Shown here: one piece after another, positions 46,501 through 56,356 of the stretch
Layout: each line of letters begins with the position of its first letter
Position numbering within the stretch: position 1 is the first letter of the stretch
From: Daucus carota subsp. sativus
Taxonomy: Eukaryota; Streptophyta; Magnoliopsida; Apiales; Apiaceae
Assembly: GCF_001625215.2 (NCBI RefSeq)
Contig: NC_030383.2
Span: forward strand, 58,146,949-58,210,948
Length of the DNA stretch: 64,000 nucleotides
Direction: 5' to 3'
Translations under genes and position numbers: made by a program
Notes under the pieces: generated by a model
The model's input: the letters and a program-made list of their open reading frames with translations, nothing else
Told to the model about the DNA's origin: nothing
Databases searched by the model: none

Positions 46501-49500
46501 ATTTCACTTCGAAGATCTTATCAGAGTAGAACGTTATGGAATTCCAAACCAAAATATTTCCACCAAAAACTGCTTAAATTTCGGTCACCACCATGTAGTG
46601 TTAAAATATTTGTCACCGCCATAAGCGTCAAAGAAAACTTTTACCTTGTTAGTTATGTTAGTTTCTTGTCTCAGTTAGATAAGCTAGGTAAAGATAGAAT
46701 CCATCAATTTCTTAGTGATTTCATAACATTTAAGAATGTTCATTGTTTCAAAATTTGTTCAGAAGGCAAACTGAAAATACTTAATTACCACAAGGGTAAA
46801 CTATATGTTCTGTACACTTCGAAAGTAGCAATGATATAATATAAAGAAGATGCTTTTGTGCTGCAATAATACCCGCAAGAATTTGTTGTACCTCTTCAAA
46901 CTTATTTACCAATAACTTAATTGTATTGAGATCTATGAAAAGTTTTGTCTAAGTTATCAAGCATTACTAGCCTAAAACCCGTGAAGCACGGGCGAATATA
47001 TAATTCGAAATTTATTACTTATAATCTAATTTTTAACATCATTTTATTGGCAGTATTGTTGGATGCCCACATTGTTTTTGCATGAGAAATTTAATGACAA
47101 TGTGTTGAAGTTTGATTTCTAGACATATAGCTTTTACAGTTTTTTTTTAAAAAATTGTAAAATTTACTTATTACGATGAATTATAGTTGCCAGCGTTCAT
47201 CCTGAGCTAGGATCAACTCCCATGAATGGGTAGTAGAAACAACAAACATTTTTGTCATCTATATGTAAATGTTTTCTAATATTAATGTGTTAATGTGTTT
47301 TTTGATTAATTTTAAATAATACGTTTCATACTTCTTATTTCTTCATTTGTGAGCAAAATGATATTTTTTATTTTGTATTAGCTTCTTATTTGTCTTGGAG
47401 TAGAATACATTAGAATTAATAAGAAGTACATGATGGTCGTGTTTGTCTCGGAGTAGAACACGTTAGAACTAAGAAGAGGTATTTTAGTCTGTCTCTCATT
47501 CTTTATATAATTCTTTCTATCTGTTTTTTAAAAAAGGTAAAGGAAATGGTAATTTAGGAATGACCAAAAATATATAACCAAACTACTACAAATTATCCCT
47601 ATGTTAGGTTATTATAGTTTGGTTTAGATTTAGAATCAAGTGTATCATCTTTTTTTTTAAGCTTATGAAAGGTGCACAGCTAATTTTAAACTGAATTTAC
47701 TTTTAATAGTGGGGGTATCCGGCAGGAATGGAATTTGTGTTCTGTTACACTTGTCAGTAATAGTTTCTAAACCTTGGTCATAATTAGGAAGCAGAACTGC
47801 TTTAATTGACTGATTATTGGACAGAATATATTACTTGCCAACTTTAAAGGGCAGAAAATAGAGTAAAATGCACTTTGTATACCTGCACTTTACTCGAGGC
47901 ACCACTTGCAATACTGTTATTTAAAATCGAGCATTTGCATACTAGCTTTAAGAAATAATTACGAACTATGTGTGTCCGTCAATTTAAGATAACTCCGTTT
48001 TTTTTAGGTCAAAGTGGGAAGAACATATTTCAAGAACCAAGTCTTGTTAGTTGTTACTTTCATTTACATACTATATCTACATCTCTCCACAAAAACCCTT
48101 ATCTTACTTTCGCCCAAAACAAAACATGCGACCACAACTCCACCCCATCGTAGCCACAAGCACGACCATCACTGTCCACCGCTCGGCGGTGAATCCGCCG
48201 CCACCACCACCGAAAAACACCACAAGTCCTAAAGTCACCACCTCTCTTTACCAAACTCAAATAGGCATTTTTACTCTTACGTGGTCTAAGAATATTTCAA
48301 GAACCAGGTGTCATTAATACTCCTACATTTAGAGAACCAGGACTGTATGAGAGAGGCTTAGATTTGGGAGGTGTAATCTATAAATTGGAGGAATGTATGA
48401 GAAGATGGATGATGAGAGGAAGGGCAAAGCCACAAAAGGGCATCTAAGGGCCTCATCTTGGGTGGCCTATTCGGAAGTATTTAGATCAGAGGATATGGGG
48501 AAGGCAAATTTCGGCTATGTAGACAGTGGTGGGGAAGGCGAATTCGGAAGTATTGTGGATAGAGTAGGTGGTGATGGCAGAATTTTGAAGATTTTAGTGG
48601 AGGGGATCCAAACAAATGGTGGTAGCAGTGGAGTGGGGGAGATGGAGAAAGCAAAAAAATTAGGAAGAGGGGTGTATGAAAAGGGAACGAAGAAACAAGT
48701 AATAAAGTCTATACTTGAACTGATATCACAAAGTTGAAGCTATTGTTCTTTCATAACTTGTTGGCAGCTTTTCACGTTCTTTCCATTACATTTCAGTTTA
48801 AACAATATGGGGTGTCTGATTAAGTTATATAACACTGAAGCTGCTATTCTTTGATAGATTGTTGGAATTGTTTCTTCACTTCATTGTAGTTCATATTAAG
48901 CTCAACTGTCAAATTTTTCAATAATTGGAAACTGATTCTGTCCATTTCGCCCTCAAAGTAATTAACGGAGTTACACCAATTTGACGGACATACACAGTTT
49001 GCAATCATTTTGAAAAGCTGATATTGCAAATGCTCGATTTTAAACAACAATATTAAAAGTGGTTTTTCGAGTAAAGTGCAGGTACACAAAATGCACTTTA
49101 CTCGCAGAAAATATTACATAACTTCGATGTTTTATTAGGGTGCTTATGGAAGATTCCAATTTGTGTTCAAATTGTTTGCGTGATTTTGCTCTCTGATAGT
49201 TGTTCAACTTTGTTGTGGTGTCATATGAGGGAATATTTTTTGATTTGATCTTTGTTTACCTTACTAAATTTCAATACAGGTATTTACAGCAGAATATTCA
49301 CTTATATGTAAAATATTTGAATACAAAAAACCATATATATCCTTCATGGATGGCATAACGATGGGCTTTGGAATTGGTCTATCTGGACATGGGCGCTACA
49401 GGCTTATTACCGAGGTATTGTGATTTGTGGATTTCACATTTAAAACTTTTTATTCAAACTACAATGGAAATATAATTTTTCTAATCCTAAATTTTTTGCC

Positions 49501-52183
49501 CCACATTTCTCAGAGGACAGTTCTTGCAATGCCCGAGAATGGGATTGGTTTGTTCCCAGATGTTGGATTTGCTTACATAGCAGCACAAAGTCCTGGAGAA
49601 GGATCAGTTGGTATAATTTCTCTTTCATTAAAAACCTCGTGTTAGCCGAATAGGATATATAAGAACATTAACAAGATAAACATACTCTTTTGAGTTTCAG
49701 ATTTTTAACCAGCTTTCTCTTCAGAATATCTATTTAAGCCATTTCTTCTCGGACCCTTTATTTTTTTAAATTCTTTGTGTAATGAGCATATTATAATATG
49801 TAAAATTCGATTCTTCTGCATGTATGTTAGGAATTCCTAACTTGTTTTACAACTGTTTTTGAGTTTTTTTGGTTTTATAAGAGAGAAACAAGCAGATATA
49901 TCAGATTGAGAGAGAGATTAGTGTGAGTGATTGCAGAATTAAGAGAGATTAGGTGAGAAGTGAGAAGAACAACACATAACTTGTAGAGGAAGTTGGGTTT
50001 TAGAGAGAGAAAGTAAGGATTTTAGAGAGTGAAGCAGTGGTGGAAATATATTCCATTTTCTGATATTCAAATTCAACATAACTGGGAATACAAAGCTTAT
50101 CAAGTATTTATGGGCAAACCTCACCGAGTCACCGGTAACTAACTTCTAGTACTGAAATGACACAACTATTCTTACTAAAGTGTAATACTGTGCTAACTGC
50201 TAAGTACTAATCCTGACAACTACTATTAGCAAGTACTGCAACTAAGATAGGCCATTCCTGACATATGTGGCAGTCCTTGTTAACGATTGTTTTGTAAACA
50301 ATTGCATAGTTGTACTGATGATTCAAAATTCATAAAGGGAACAGAAAATTGTTTATTTTATTTAGTTTTATAATCCTGTAATAACACAGGCAGGTAGATA
50401 GATAATTTCGTCTTTTGTACATTTGTTTATACAGGTGCCTATCTTGGTATGACTGGAAGAAGGGTATCAACACCTGCTGATGCACTATATGCAGGTTTTG
50501 GGACACACTACATCCCGTCTGATAAGCTGGGTTCTGTGAAGGAGACACTCTTAACGGCCAACTTGTATGCATCAGATATCTTTATTCTTTATTGTCTGAG
50601 TGTCTGCATTTGCAATTGTTCTATGGGTTAACAAATCCTGTTATTTTAAAGCCGTTGACCCTCTTTGACACATTTTCAAAATTGCCATTTTGAACCCCTG
50701 CCTCTTATTATTGTCTGTATTATCTCGGTCTTTTCCTCTATTTTAAAAGGGCATTAGATCCAAAGAAGGAATTTATAGAAATATGATATTACCTTTTGCC
50801 TTTACTAAGTTGCTAAAACAGGTGCAATCAACTATTATTTAAAAGTTGCGTGTACTTCCTTTTTTAACAATAAAAACATGGTTTTATACTCTTCCGGTAT
50901 GAAAATGAAAACTACTGTTATAAAATATTTCTTCCTGGGAACTTTGGGCATCTATACCTATTTTTCTTGATATCTGGGTTGCAACTTGCAAGTGACTATA
51001 TTTCATCGTTACTGCTATAAATATTTTTACTAGTTGATTAAGTTTGAAACTTATACTTTGATTTCAGTTCTGAAGACCCACATAAGGATGTTGAAGCAGT
51101 AATAGGAAAATACAGCTGTGATCCCTCTTCAGAGTCCCAGTTGAAGTTACTTCTGCCATGGATAACAGCAACTTTTGGTGCAAATAAGTCTGTTGGCGAA
51201 ATAATACAGGAGCTGGAAAAGCATCAGGGAAGCACCGATTCCACAGGTTAGATATATTAAAGATATCATGATGTTCATAAATCTCGAGCTGTCTAAAATA
51301 CATGGGCAGTGTTTGAATTTGTTACCCAGTCTAAGTTCACAGTGTTTGAATTTGTTACCCAGTCTAAGTTCACCTGTTCCACCTTAGTATATAGTGTTTT
51401 GTTTGTATGAACAGAAGCCGACTGGGCGAAGGATGCTCTTGTTGGTATTAGAAAAGGAGCTCCTTTTTCCCTTTGCCTCACACAGAAGCATTTCTCAAAC
51501 GTTGCATCTGCATATCGAAAGAAAGAAAGTGATTTGTGCAATGTGAGTATGGTGCTTCCTTTTTGTTTCTCTGTTCCCTTTGATTGTGAATATATAGGAG
51601 ATTATTATCTGATCTTTGATCAGATTGTCACCTAATTATTTTTATCTCGCACCTTTTGTAATCCAGCTAATTGGTGTAATGAAAACCGAATATCGCATAG
51701 CATTAAGGTCTTCCCTTCGTAGTGATTTTGCTGAAGGTGTTCGAGCAGTATTGATCGACAAGGATCAGGTTTGATTGTCATACTTAAAATTCCCGTTTCT
51801 ATCTGTAATTTAAAAAGAATTGTACTGTTTTTAGGTGGGTGCATATATGGTACGTTATATTAATATCATTTTTATTCTTCAATAAAAACTAGGATTATAT
51901 TGTACTGAGATATATCTGCCAGCGTACGGTCTACTTATGTTTCATCTCCCCACATCAATGTTTCCACTTCGAGTTTTATATTGATTATATTCTTAAAAAA
52001 AAGTTTGGCGACATATGAACATGAGACTTATTAAACTAAGCACAACTATAATCATCTTCTTCTTTCTTACCTTCTAAACAGAATCCAAAATGGAACCCCC
52101 AAAGCATAGAGGAAGTTGACCAAAGTGAAGTGGAAGGCATGTTTGCACAACTAAGCCCAGACAATGAGGAATTGAGTGTGTAA
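43547..52183 (+). CDS. 3-hydroxyisobutyryl-CoA hydrolase-like protein (crotonase fold), with alternative exon 3
   Basis: Crotonase-fold acyl-CoA hydrolase of the CHY1/HIBCH family; the founding activity is in valine breakdown. Exons: 43547-43781, 45493-45594, then 46030-46094 or 46400-46452, then 49280-49414, 49514-49610, 50435-50564, 51068-51246, 51415-51542, 51667-51768, 52082-52183. All junctions are GT-AG and in phase, giving 424 or 420 residues. Residues 1-45 are basic and Ser/Arg-rich like a mitochondrial presequence; Met46 (MASSDEF) could start a shorter form. Core motifs: [55 protein letters not shown] (Glu187 and Asp195 with the 65-nt exon), and [18 protein letters not shown]. The C-terminus EELSV is not a peroxisomal signal. 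Closest to the plant mitochondrial HIBCH-like proteins 2/3; substrate not certain. Confidence 0.94.
43972..44230. mobile_element. Stowaway-like MITE in hydrolase intron 1
   Basis: Ends CTCACTCCGTCCCTAGA and, reversed, CTCCCTCAGTCTCTAAA, each next to TA. About 259 bp, non-coding. Confidence 0.75.
44647..44875. mobile_element. Stowaway-like inverted-repeat element in hydrolase intron 1
   Basis: Starts CTCCCTCTCTTTG after TA. A ~50-bp inverted repeat (left TTTTTAAGAGTTTTGAC, right reversed TTTTTAAGAGTTCTGAC) joins its two ends. The outermost right end has decayed. Confidence 0.65.
46030..46094 (+). other. alternative exon 3A of the hydrolase gene (65 nt)
   Basis: Acceptor GATGCAG and donor AAG|GTTTTA. 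Enters in phase 1 and leaves in phase 0, turning AFSAG into [26 protein letters not shown] (21 residues). It supplies the residues directly after the AFSAG loop that shapes the oxyanion hole. Confidence 0.85.
46400..46452 (+). other. alternative exon 3B of the hydrolase gene (53 nt)
   Basis: Acceptor TATCTGCAG and donor GAG|GTCGTC. Same entry and exit phases as exon 3A but 17 residues, giving [22 protein letters not shown]. The GGDVK form is the canonical HIBCH-like one. It lies 305 bp downstream of exon 3A. Confidence 0.85.
46967..47628 (-). mobile_element. non-autonomous Helitron in hydrolase intron 3
   Basis: Minus-strand 5' end TCTAAACCAAACTATAATAACC, and a 3' end with a hairpin (GCCCGTGC TT CACGGG) then TTTTAGGCTAG, inserted between A and T. 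662 bp. Its termini match those of the 326-bp copy at 43045-43370; the middle differs. Confidence 0.8.
47861..49103. mobile_element. MULE (Mutator-like) element in hydrolase intron 3
   Basis: 1243 bp, flanked by a perfect 10-bp duplication GCAGAAAATA (47851-47860 and 49104-49113). Terminal inverted repeats of ~145 bp begin GAGTAAAATGCACTTTG on the left and, reversed, GAGTAAAGTGCATTTTG on the right, and continue through shared blocks such as TTTAAAATCGAGCATTTGCA and GTCCGTCAA. Long TIRs with 9-11 bp duplications are diagnostic of MULEs. The interior has no transposase. It is notably GC-richer than its surroundings around 48120-48230 and 48390-48740, the pattern of a Pack-MULE carrying captured host sequence. 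An open 114-codon frame (48393-48737) is unrecognised. Confidence 0.88.
49845..50330. other. possible LTR relic in hydrolase intron 5
   Basis: A purine-rich GAGAGAGA-type stretch (49880-50030) followed by TGGAAATATATTCCA and short direct repeats looks like the tail of a Copia LTR that has lost its partner. No clear TG...CA ends or duplication. Weak. Confidence 0.25.
51307..51372. repeat. exact 33-bp tandem duplication in hydrolase intron 7
   Basis: The unit beginning CAGTGTTTGAATTTGTTACC occurs twice with no mismatch, so the duplication is very recent. It is intronic, ~40 bp before the acceptor of the next exon. Confidence 0.9.
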
Positions 52184-53338
52184 TTTGTGGGCTTGATGAT
52201 ATAGTCATCTTTGGGTTAGTATCGCAATAAGTACCGTAAGCTAAGTTGTGCATCTCTAGCAACTTTTAAATATATGCAATGTACCAAGCGGTTTTTTAAT
52301 GATGTAAGAAGTGTATTCTCCGGAAGAAGTCATGTGGTTCATTTAATAGTTCTGTTGGTGTTTCTAGCTTTTGCAGAACTGCAGACTTATCGGAATGCAT
52401 TCTTAAAACTTTTCAATTAAATAGCTATGGTGGAACATATATGATTCACTTGCATGTCCACGTTCTGTGCTTTCACTTTTCAGTGGATGCATTTAATATT
52501 TTCGGCTTCAGCCACATTTTGTTATCTTAAATATATACCTATATGAGTCTACTTTAAATATAAACCTAGAATTAGAACATGTAGCTAAATTGTTGTCCTA
52601 ATGTTTAATAAAGACTTCCAGAGTCAGCTGATGGTAAGATCATGCAACACTTATGGGTAATTTAGTTTGTTTGTGAAGATATTTAAAAACCAAGGGTAGA
52701 TTATAGGATAAGGAAGAGGATTACATATTATATTACACCAAATCCATGGGAAAATATTTGGTTTATTGAGTGTTGTACACACACATAGGAAAATAAATTA
52801 AACAACAAAAAGTGAACGTGATGTGTTTGATTTTTGAATGGGACATAGCATGTGATAACAATAATGCAAAACACTAATTGCATTCAACTACAGGAATTGT
52901 ATATTGACAATTTCGTATTACACTGAATCATATTCAATCATCAATCACATACATCTGCTTAATTGCGTTTTAGCAGTGCTGCCTAAATAATTAAGGACGT
53001 TTGGCTTATTGCAAAAATAAGTAGTATTGGTTTCTCGAAAAAGAAATTTTATGTATAAATTAAATGGGTTATTGTTTAAGTATAACATTAAATGTGACAT
53101 AAATTACTTGCATATATTTAGAGCACACACTATAATTTTAAATTGTCTTAAAATCATGATTTGCGCCCGATTTTGATAAAAAATAATAATATAAAGTTGA
53201 CTTTACAGGTCAAGCACTTCATGTTTATAAATTTGCACTACATGTTTAATAAAGTATGATATGTGCTTGTGAGAAAAATAAATGGACAAGTAGGAAAATG
53301 AAAGGAACCTACATAAGCGGCAAAAAGGCTAATCAAAA
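52184..53338. other. hydrolase 3' flank and spacer
   Basis: The first ~250 bp are probably the 3' UTR. The rest is AT-rich; no gene seen. Confidence 0.5.
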
Positions 53339-54226
53339 TGAGTCCGGATACTCTGTCCTCTTTTTGTGTCTCTCTATGTGTCCCCTCTTTTTTATTGGTC
53401 AGTTCTTTTACTTATCACGTGATCTATAATTCTATAATTCTTATTTATTTTCTCACGGAGCTTATTATATAAACTTTTTCAAATCTATAGAAATATATCT
53501 CAATTATTTAAATATCTTTTTCATATAGTACATAATCAACTAAAAATATTTTTTACATGATATAAATATAATATTATATAGTAACTTTATTTTTATGTTT
53601 TCTACATGAAATAATTAATTAAAATTTTGAAAATTTTAATATTATTAAATTTAAAAGCAAAAATATACTTTATTTACATTATCTTTTCCATATAGTACAT
53701 AATCAACTAAAAATATTTTTTACATGATATAAATATAATACTATGCAGTAATTTTATGTTTAGGTTTTTCTATATTAAATAATTAATTAAAATTTTGTAA
53801 ACTTTAATATTATTAAATTTGAAAGCAAAAGAAAAACTTTCTTTATGACTTAAATTATATTAAAAAATTGAGATGTTATTTATATAATATTTAATCTAAT
53901 AAAATTAAATTGGTATATGAAGGAAATTCACTGGTACATTTTTTTTGATAAACCAAACTATACATCATGGAGTTAATATTTAATGCAACAAAAAAAGATG
54001 GTTGAGAATATATAAAATTGAAGTCTACATTGAGAAGAAATAAATTAAGCCTGCAGTTACAAAAGATTTTATCTCAGAGTTCACAGAAAATAACTCAGTT
54101 GAATACTTGTAATTTATTTGTATTCTTCAATAACAAGAGAGATCACGTGAGAAGTAAACGAGCTAACCAATAAGAAAGAGGGGACACATAGGGAGACACA
54201 GAGATGGGACAGAGGATCCCGACTCA
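53339..54226. mobile_element. MULE-like element with 90-bp inverted ends
   Basis: Left end TGAGTCCGGATACTCTGTCC and right end, reversed, TGAGTCGGGATCCTCTGTCC. Similarity runs ~90 bp, through TATGTGTCCCCTCTTT and CACGTGATCT. Flanks TAATCAAAA and TAATGAAGA could be a 9-bp duplication with two later changes. 888 bp, no transposase. The interior holds a ~165-bp imperfect tandem duplication. Confidence 0.75.
53517..53850. repeat. ~165-bp tandem duplication inside the MULE-like element
   Basis: Two consecutive copies share long exact runs such as TAGTACATAATCAACTAAAA and differ by scattered changes. Confidence 0.8.
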
Positions 54227-54957
54227 TAATGAAGAAGATTATAGATGTGAATAACCAGCTGGCTGAAGGGAAAGGAGGCAATCTAATTGCTGATATAACA
54301 AAACCTACTTTTGTTACAAATTTAAGTGTACAAGTTTGCTTTTAATTACCTTTTTTTATTGTAGTGCAATCTAGGTGGGATTATAATCTTCGTCATTTTC
54401 TTAAGGGCAGGTGTGATTAATTTGAATCTTTGTTGTCTATGTTTCATTTTCAGGTGACATGAAATTTCTAGCCTCCTTTCTTCTTTGTAGAATGAAATCA
54501 GAAATTTACTATTTATACATATCTTTTCACAAAATTACGCTTATACAAAGATTAATGATGATAGAATTTATTACAGGAAAATATGAATTTACTGTAAAAA
54601 TTTAAAGTTCTCATGGTAAAATTTACCAGAGATATTCATGAAATTCGGAGTATCACATATAATGAAAATATTAATTCAAAATATATTTTTATTAAAGTGA
54701 ATCACTTTCAAATTGACTAAATATATAATAAGTTGAGTTAGGGAAGAAGTATATGCAAAAAAAATCTTGAAATGTTTTAAGACCAAGTCCAAACATAATT
54801 AATACAACAATTATAGATATTTGTACACAAATTTATTATTCATTAAAGAAACATATAATTCGAAAAAATGTATAATTTTACAATAATATATACAAATTCA
54901 TACACATAATTCGAACACTGTCCTTGTACGTGGCATACTGCATACGCCATATCATCT
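54227..54957. other. AT-rich spacer
   Basis: No gene seen. Confidence 0.5.
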
Positions 54958-55205
54958 AGGGTGGCAATTTCGGGTAATGGGTCGTGTTCGTGTCAGCAAT
55001 CGGATCGATTTCGGGTCAAGGTAAAATCACTTAAAATTAAATAAAACTGAAAATTGAAGTTATTAGAAATGAATTCTAATTTCGCGTCATTTCGGATCAA
55101 TCGGGTGATTTTCGGATCACTTTTGGGTTTTTGTCTCAGTAAATCGGGTTTCGGGTTGGATTGGGTTCGAGTCAGGTTTCGGGTCGTGTGTGAGATTGCC
55201 GGCCC
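54958..55205. mobile_element. degraded hAT-like non-autonomous element
   Basis: Starts AGGGTGGCAATTTCGGGT; the right end, reversed, is GGGCCGGCAATCTCACA. Interior of repeated CGGGTT/TTTCGGGT units. Flanks TATCATCT and GATCATCT match at 7 of 8 bases, as for a hAT duplication. It is ~1.15 kb upstream of the FATB start codon. Confidence 0.6.
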
Positions 55206-56356
55206 GATCATCTGTTGTATAACATTATTTCAAATGAATTTTCAAATAGTATAATATGACTGTGTTCATATTATAAGGGACCAAAAAGAGACACTTTTAT
55301 TATAGCTTAAAAGCCTCACAATATCTGCTGAATTTTTAAAATTTAAGTTTATTATATTCTCACCCAAAAGATGTTGCTATAATAAACTGGCCCCTGGCCC
55401 CCTCACTCACTTAATCACCCACATTTTAATTTTAATTTGAGGTTCTATTCTAATCTCTTACAATAAGCTCGTACAAAAATCTGTAATCAAAAGTGTTTAA
55501 ATCATAACATAGACACACAGTCACACACTCTATAAAACAAAACATCACAAACCCTACAAGGTTGTCCATTACCACTACATACACATACAACAAATATTCA
55601 TTTTTATGTATACATATACATACAGAATCTTCAACCTGCTGAACTGCTGATTCCGGAATCAAGGTACATGCTTCCATTTCCAAATTCCCACTTTTTATTT
55701 CTATCATGTGGTCATTTCTTGTAAAAATTTAATTAATTTTTGGGCCTTTTATCAATGTGGTATGATAAATTGTTCTTGTAGTTGTGGTTTTTATGGCCCA
55801 GATCTGTTTTTGGTTAAACGGTATTTTAAAGTTCTGATCTTTACATTGTTTTTTGGTGATTTGATTGACCATGTTTCTTGGTTTTGTTGTTTGTGTTTTG
55901 CTGATTTATTCAATTTTATTTGCCCATTTCATGGTTTCTTGGATTTAGTGAACTTGTGTTATATAAAGTTCAAAACTTGGGGAGAAAGTGGTTTTTACCC
56001 ATGAAATTGATATGCTACTCAGTAAAGTTTGTTTAGGCAGGTGGGTTTTGGTGGAATTTGGAAAAAATTTCTATCTTGGGAAGTTTTACGCAATTTGTTG
56101 GCTGTCTAGGACCTTGTTTTCAGCTATATTTATGTTGTCGTATAAGTGTGATTTTATGGTCCGTTTATCATATGTTTGTGGTAAATTGTGACCTATAGTG
56201 TTAGCTTGAGTCAGAATGTTAAAGAACTGATCTGGTAATTGTTTGTTTTGCAGAAAGAGCAAATTGTGATATTTCTTTAGGATATATAAATTTATTTGAT
56301 CCGGATCACTATTTCAAAGTGAACACTTCTGAAGTGATTGGATATAAACTATTCAA
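55206..56356 (+). other. FATB promoter, leader and probable leader intron
   Basis: The leader seems to run from about 55450 to CGGAATCAAG near 55661, where GTACAT could be a donor. T-rich, intron-like sequence follows to the acceptor TTTTGCAG near 56254, then ~100 nt of leader to the ATG at 56357. A leader intron is common in plant FATB genes (general knowledge). Short frames here are intronic. Confidence 0.5.

Noticed and set aside
48393..48737. 114-codon frame inside the MULE
   Set aside because: Low-complexity Gly/Lys/Glu-rich translation with no recognisable domain; treated as MULE cargo rather than a gene.
55450..56191. Short frames on both strands before FATB
   Set aside because: They fall in the leader and T-rich leader intron, with no family resemblance.
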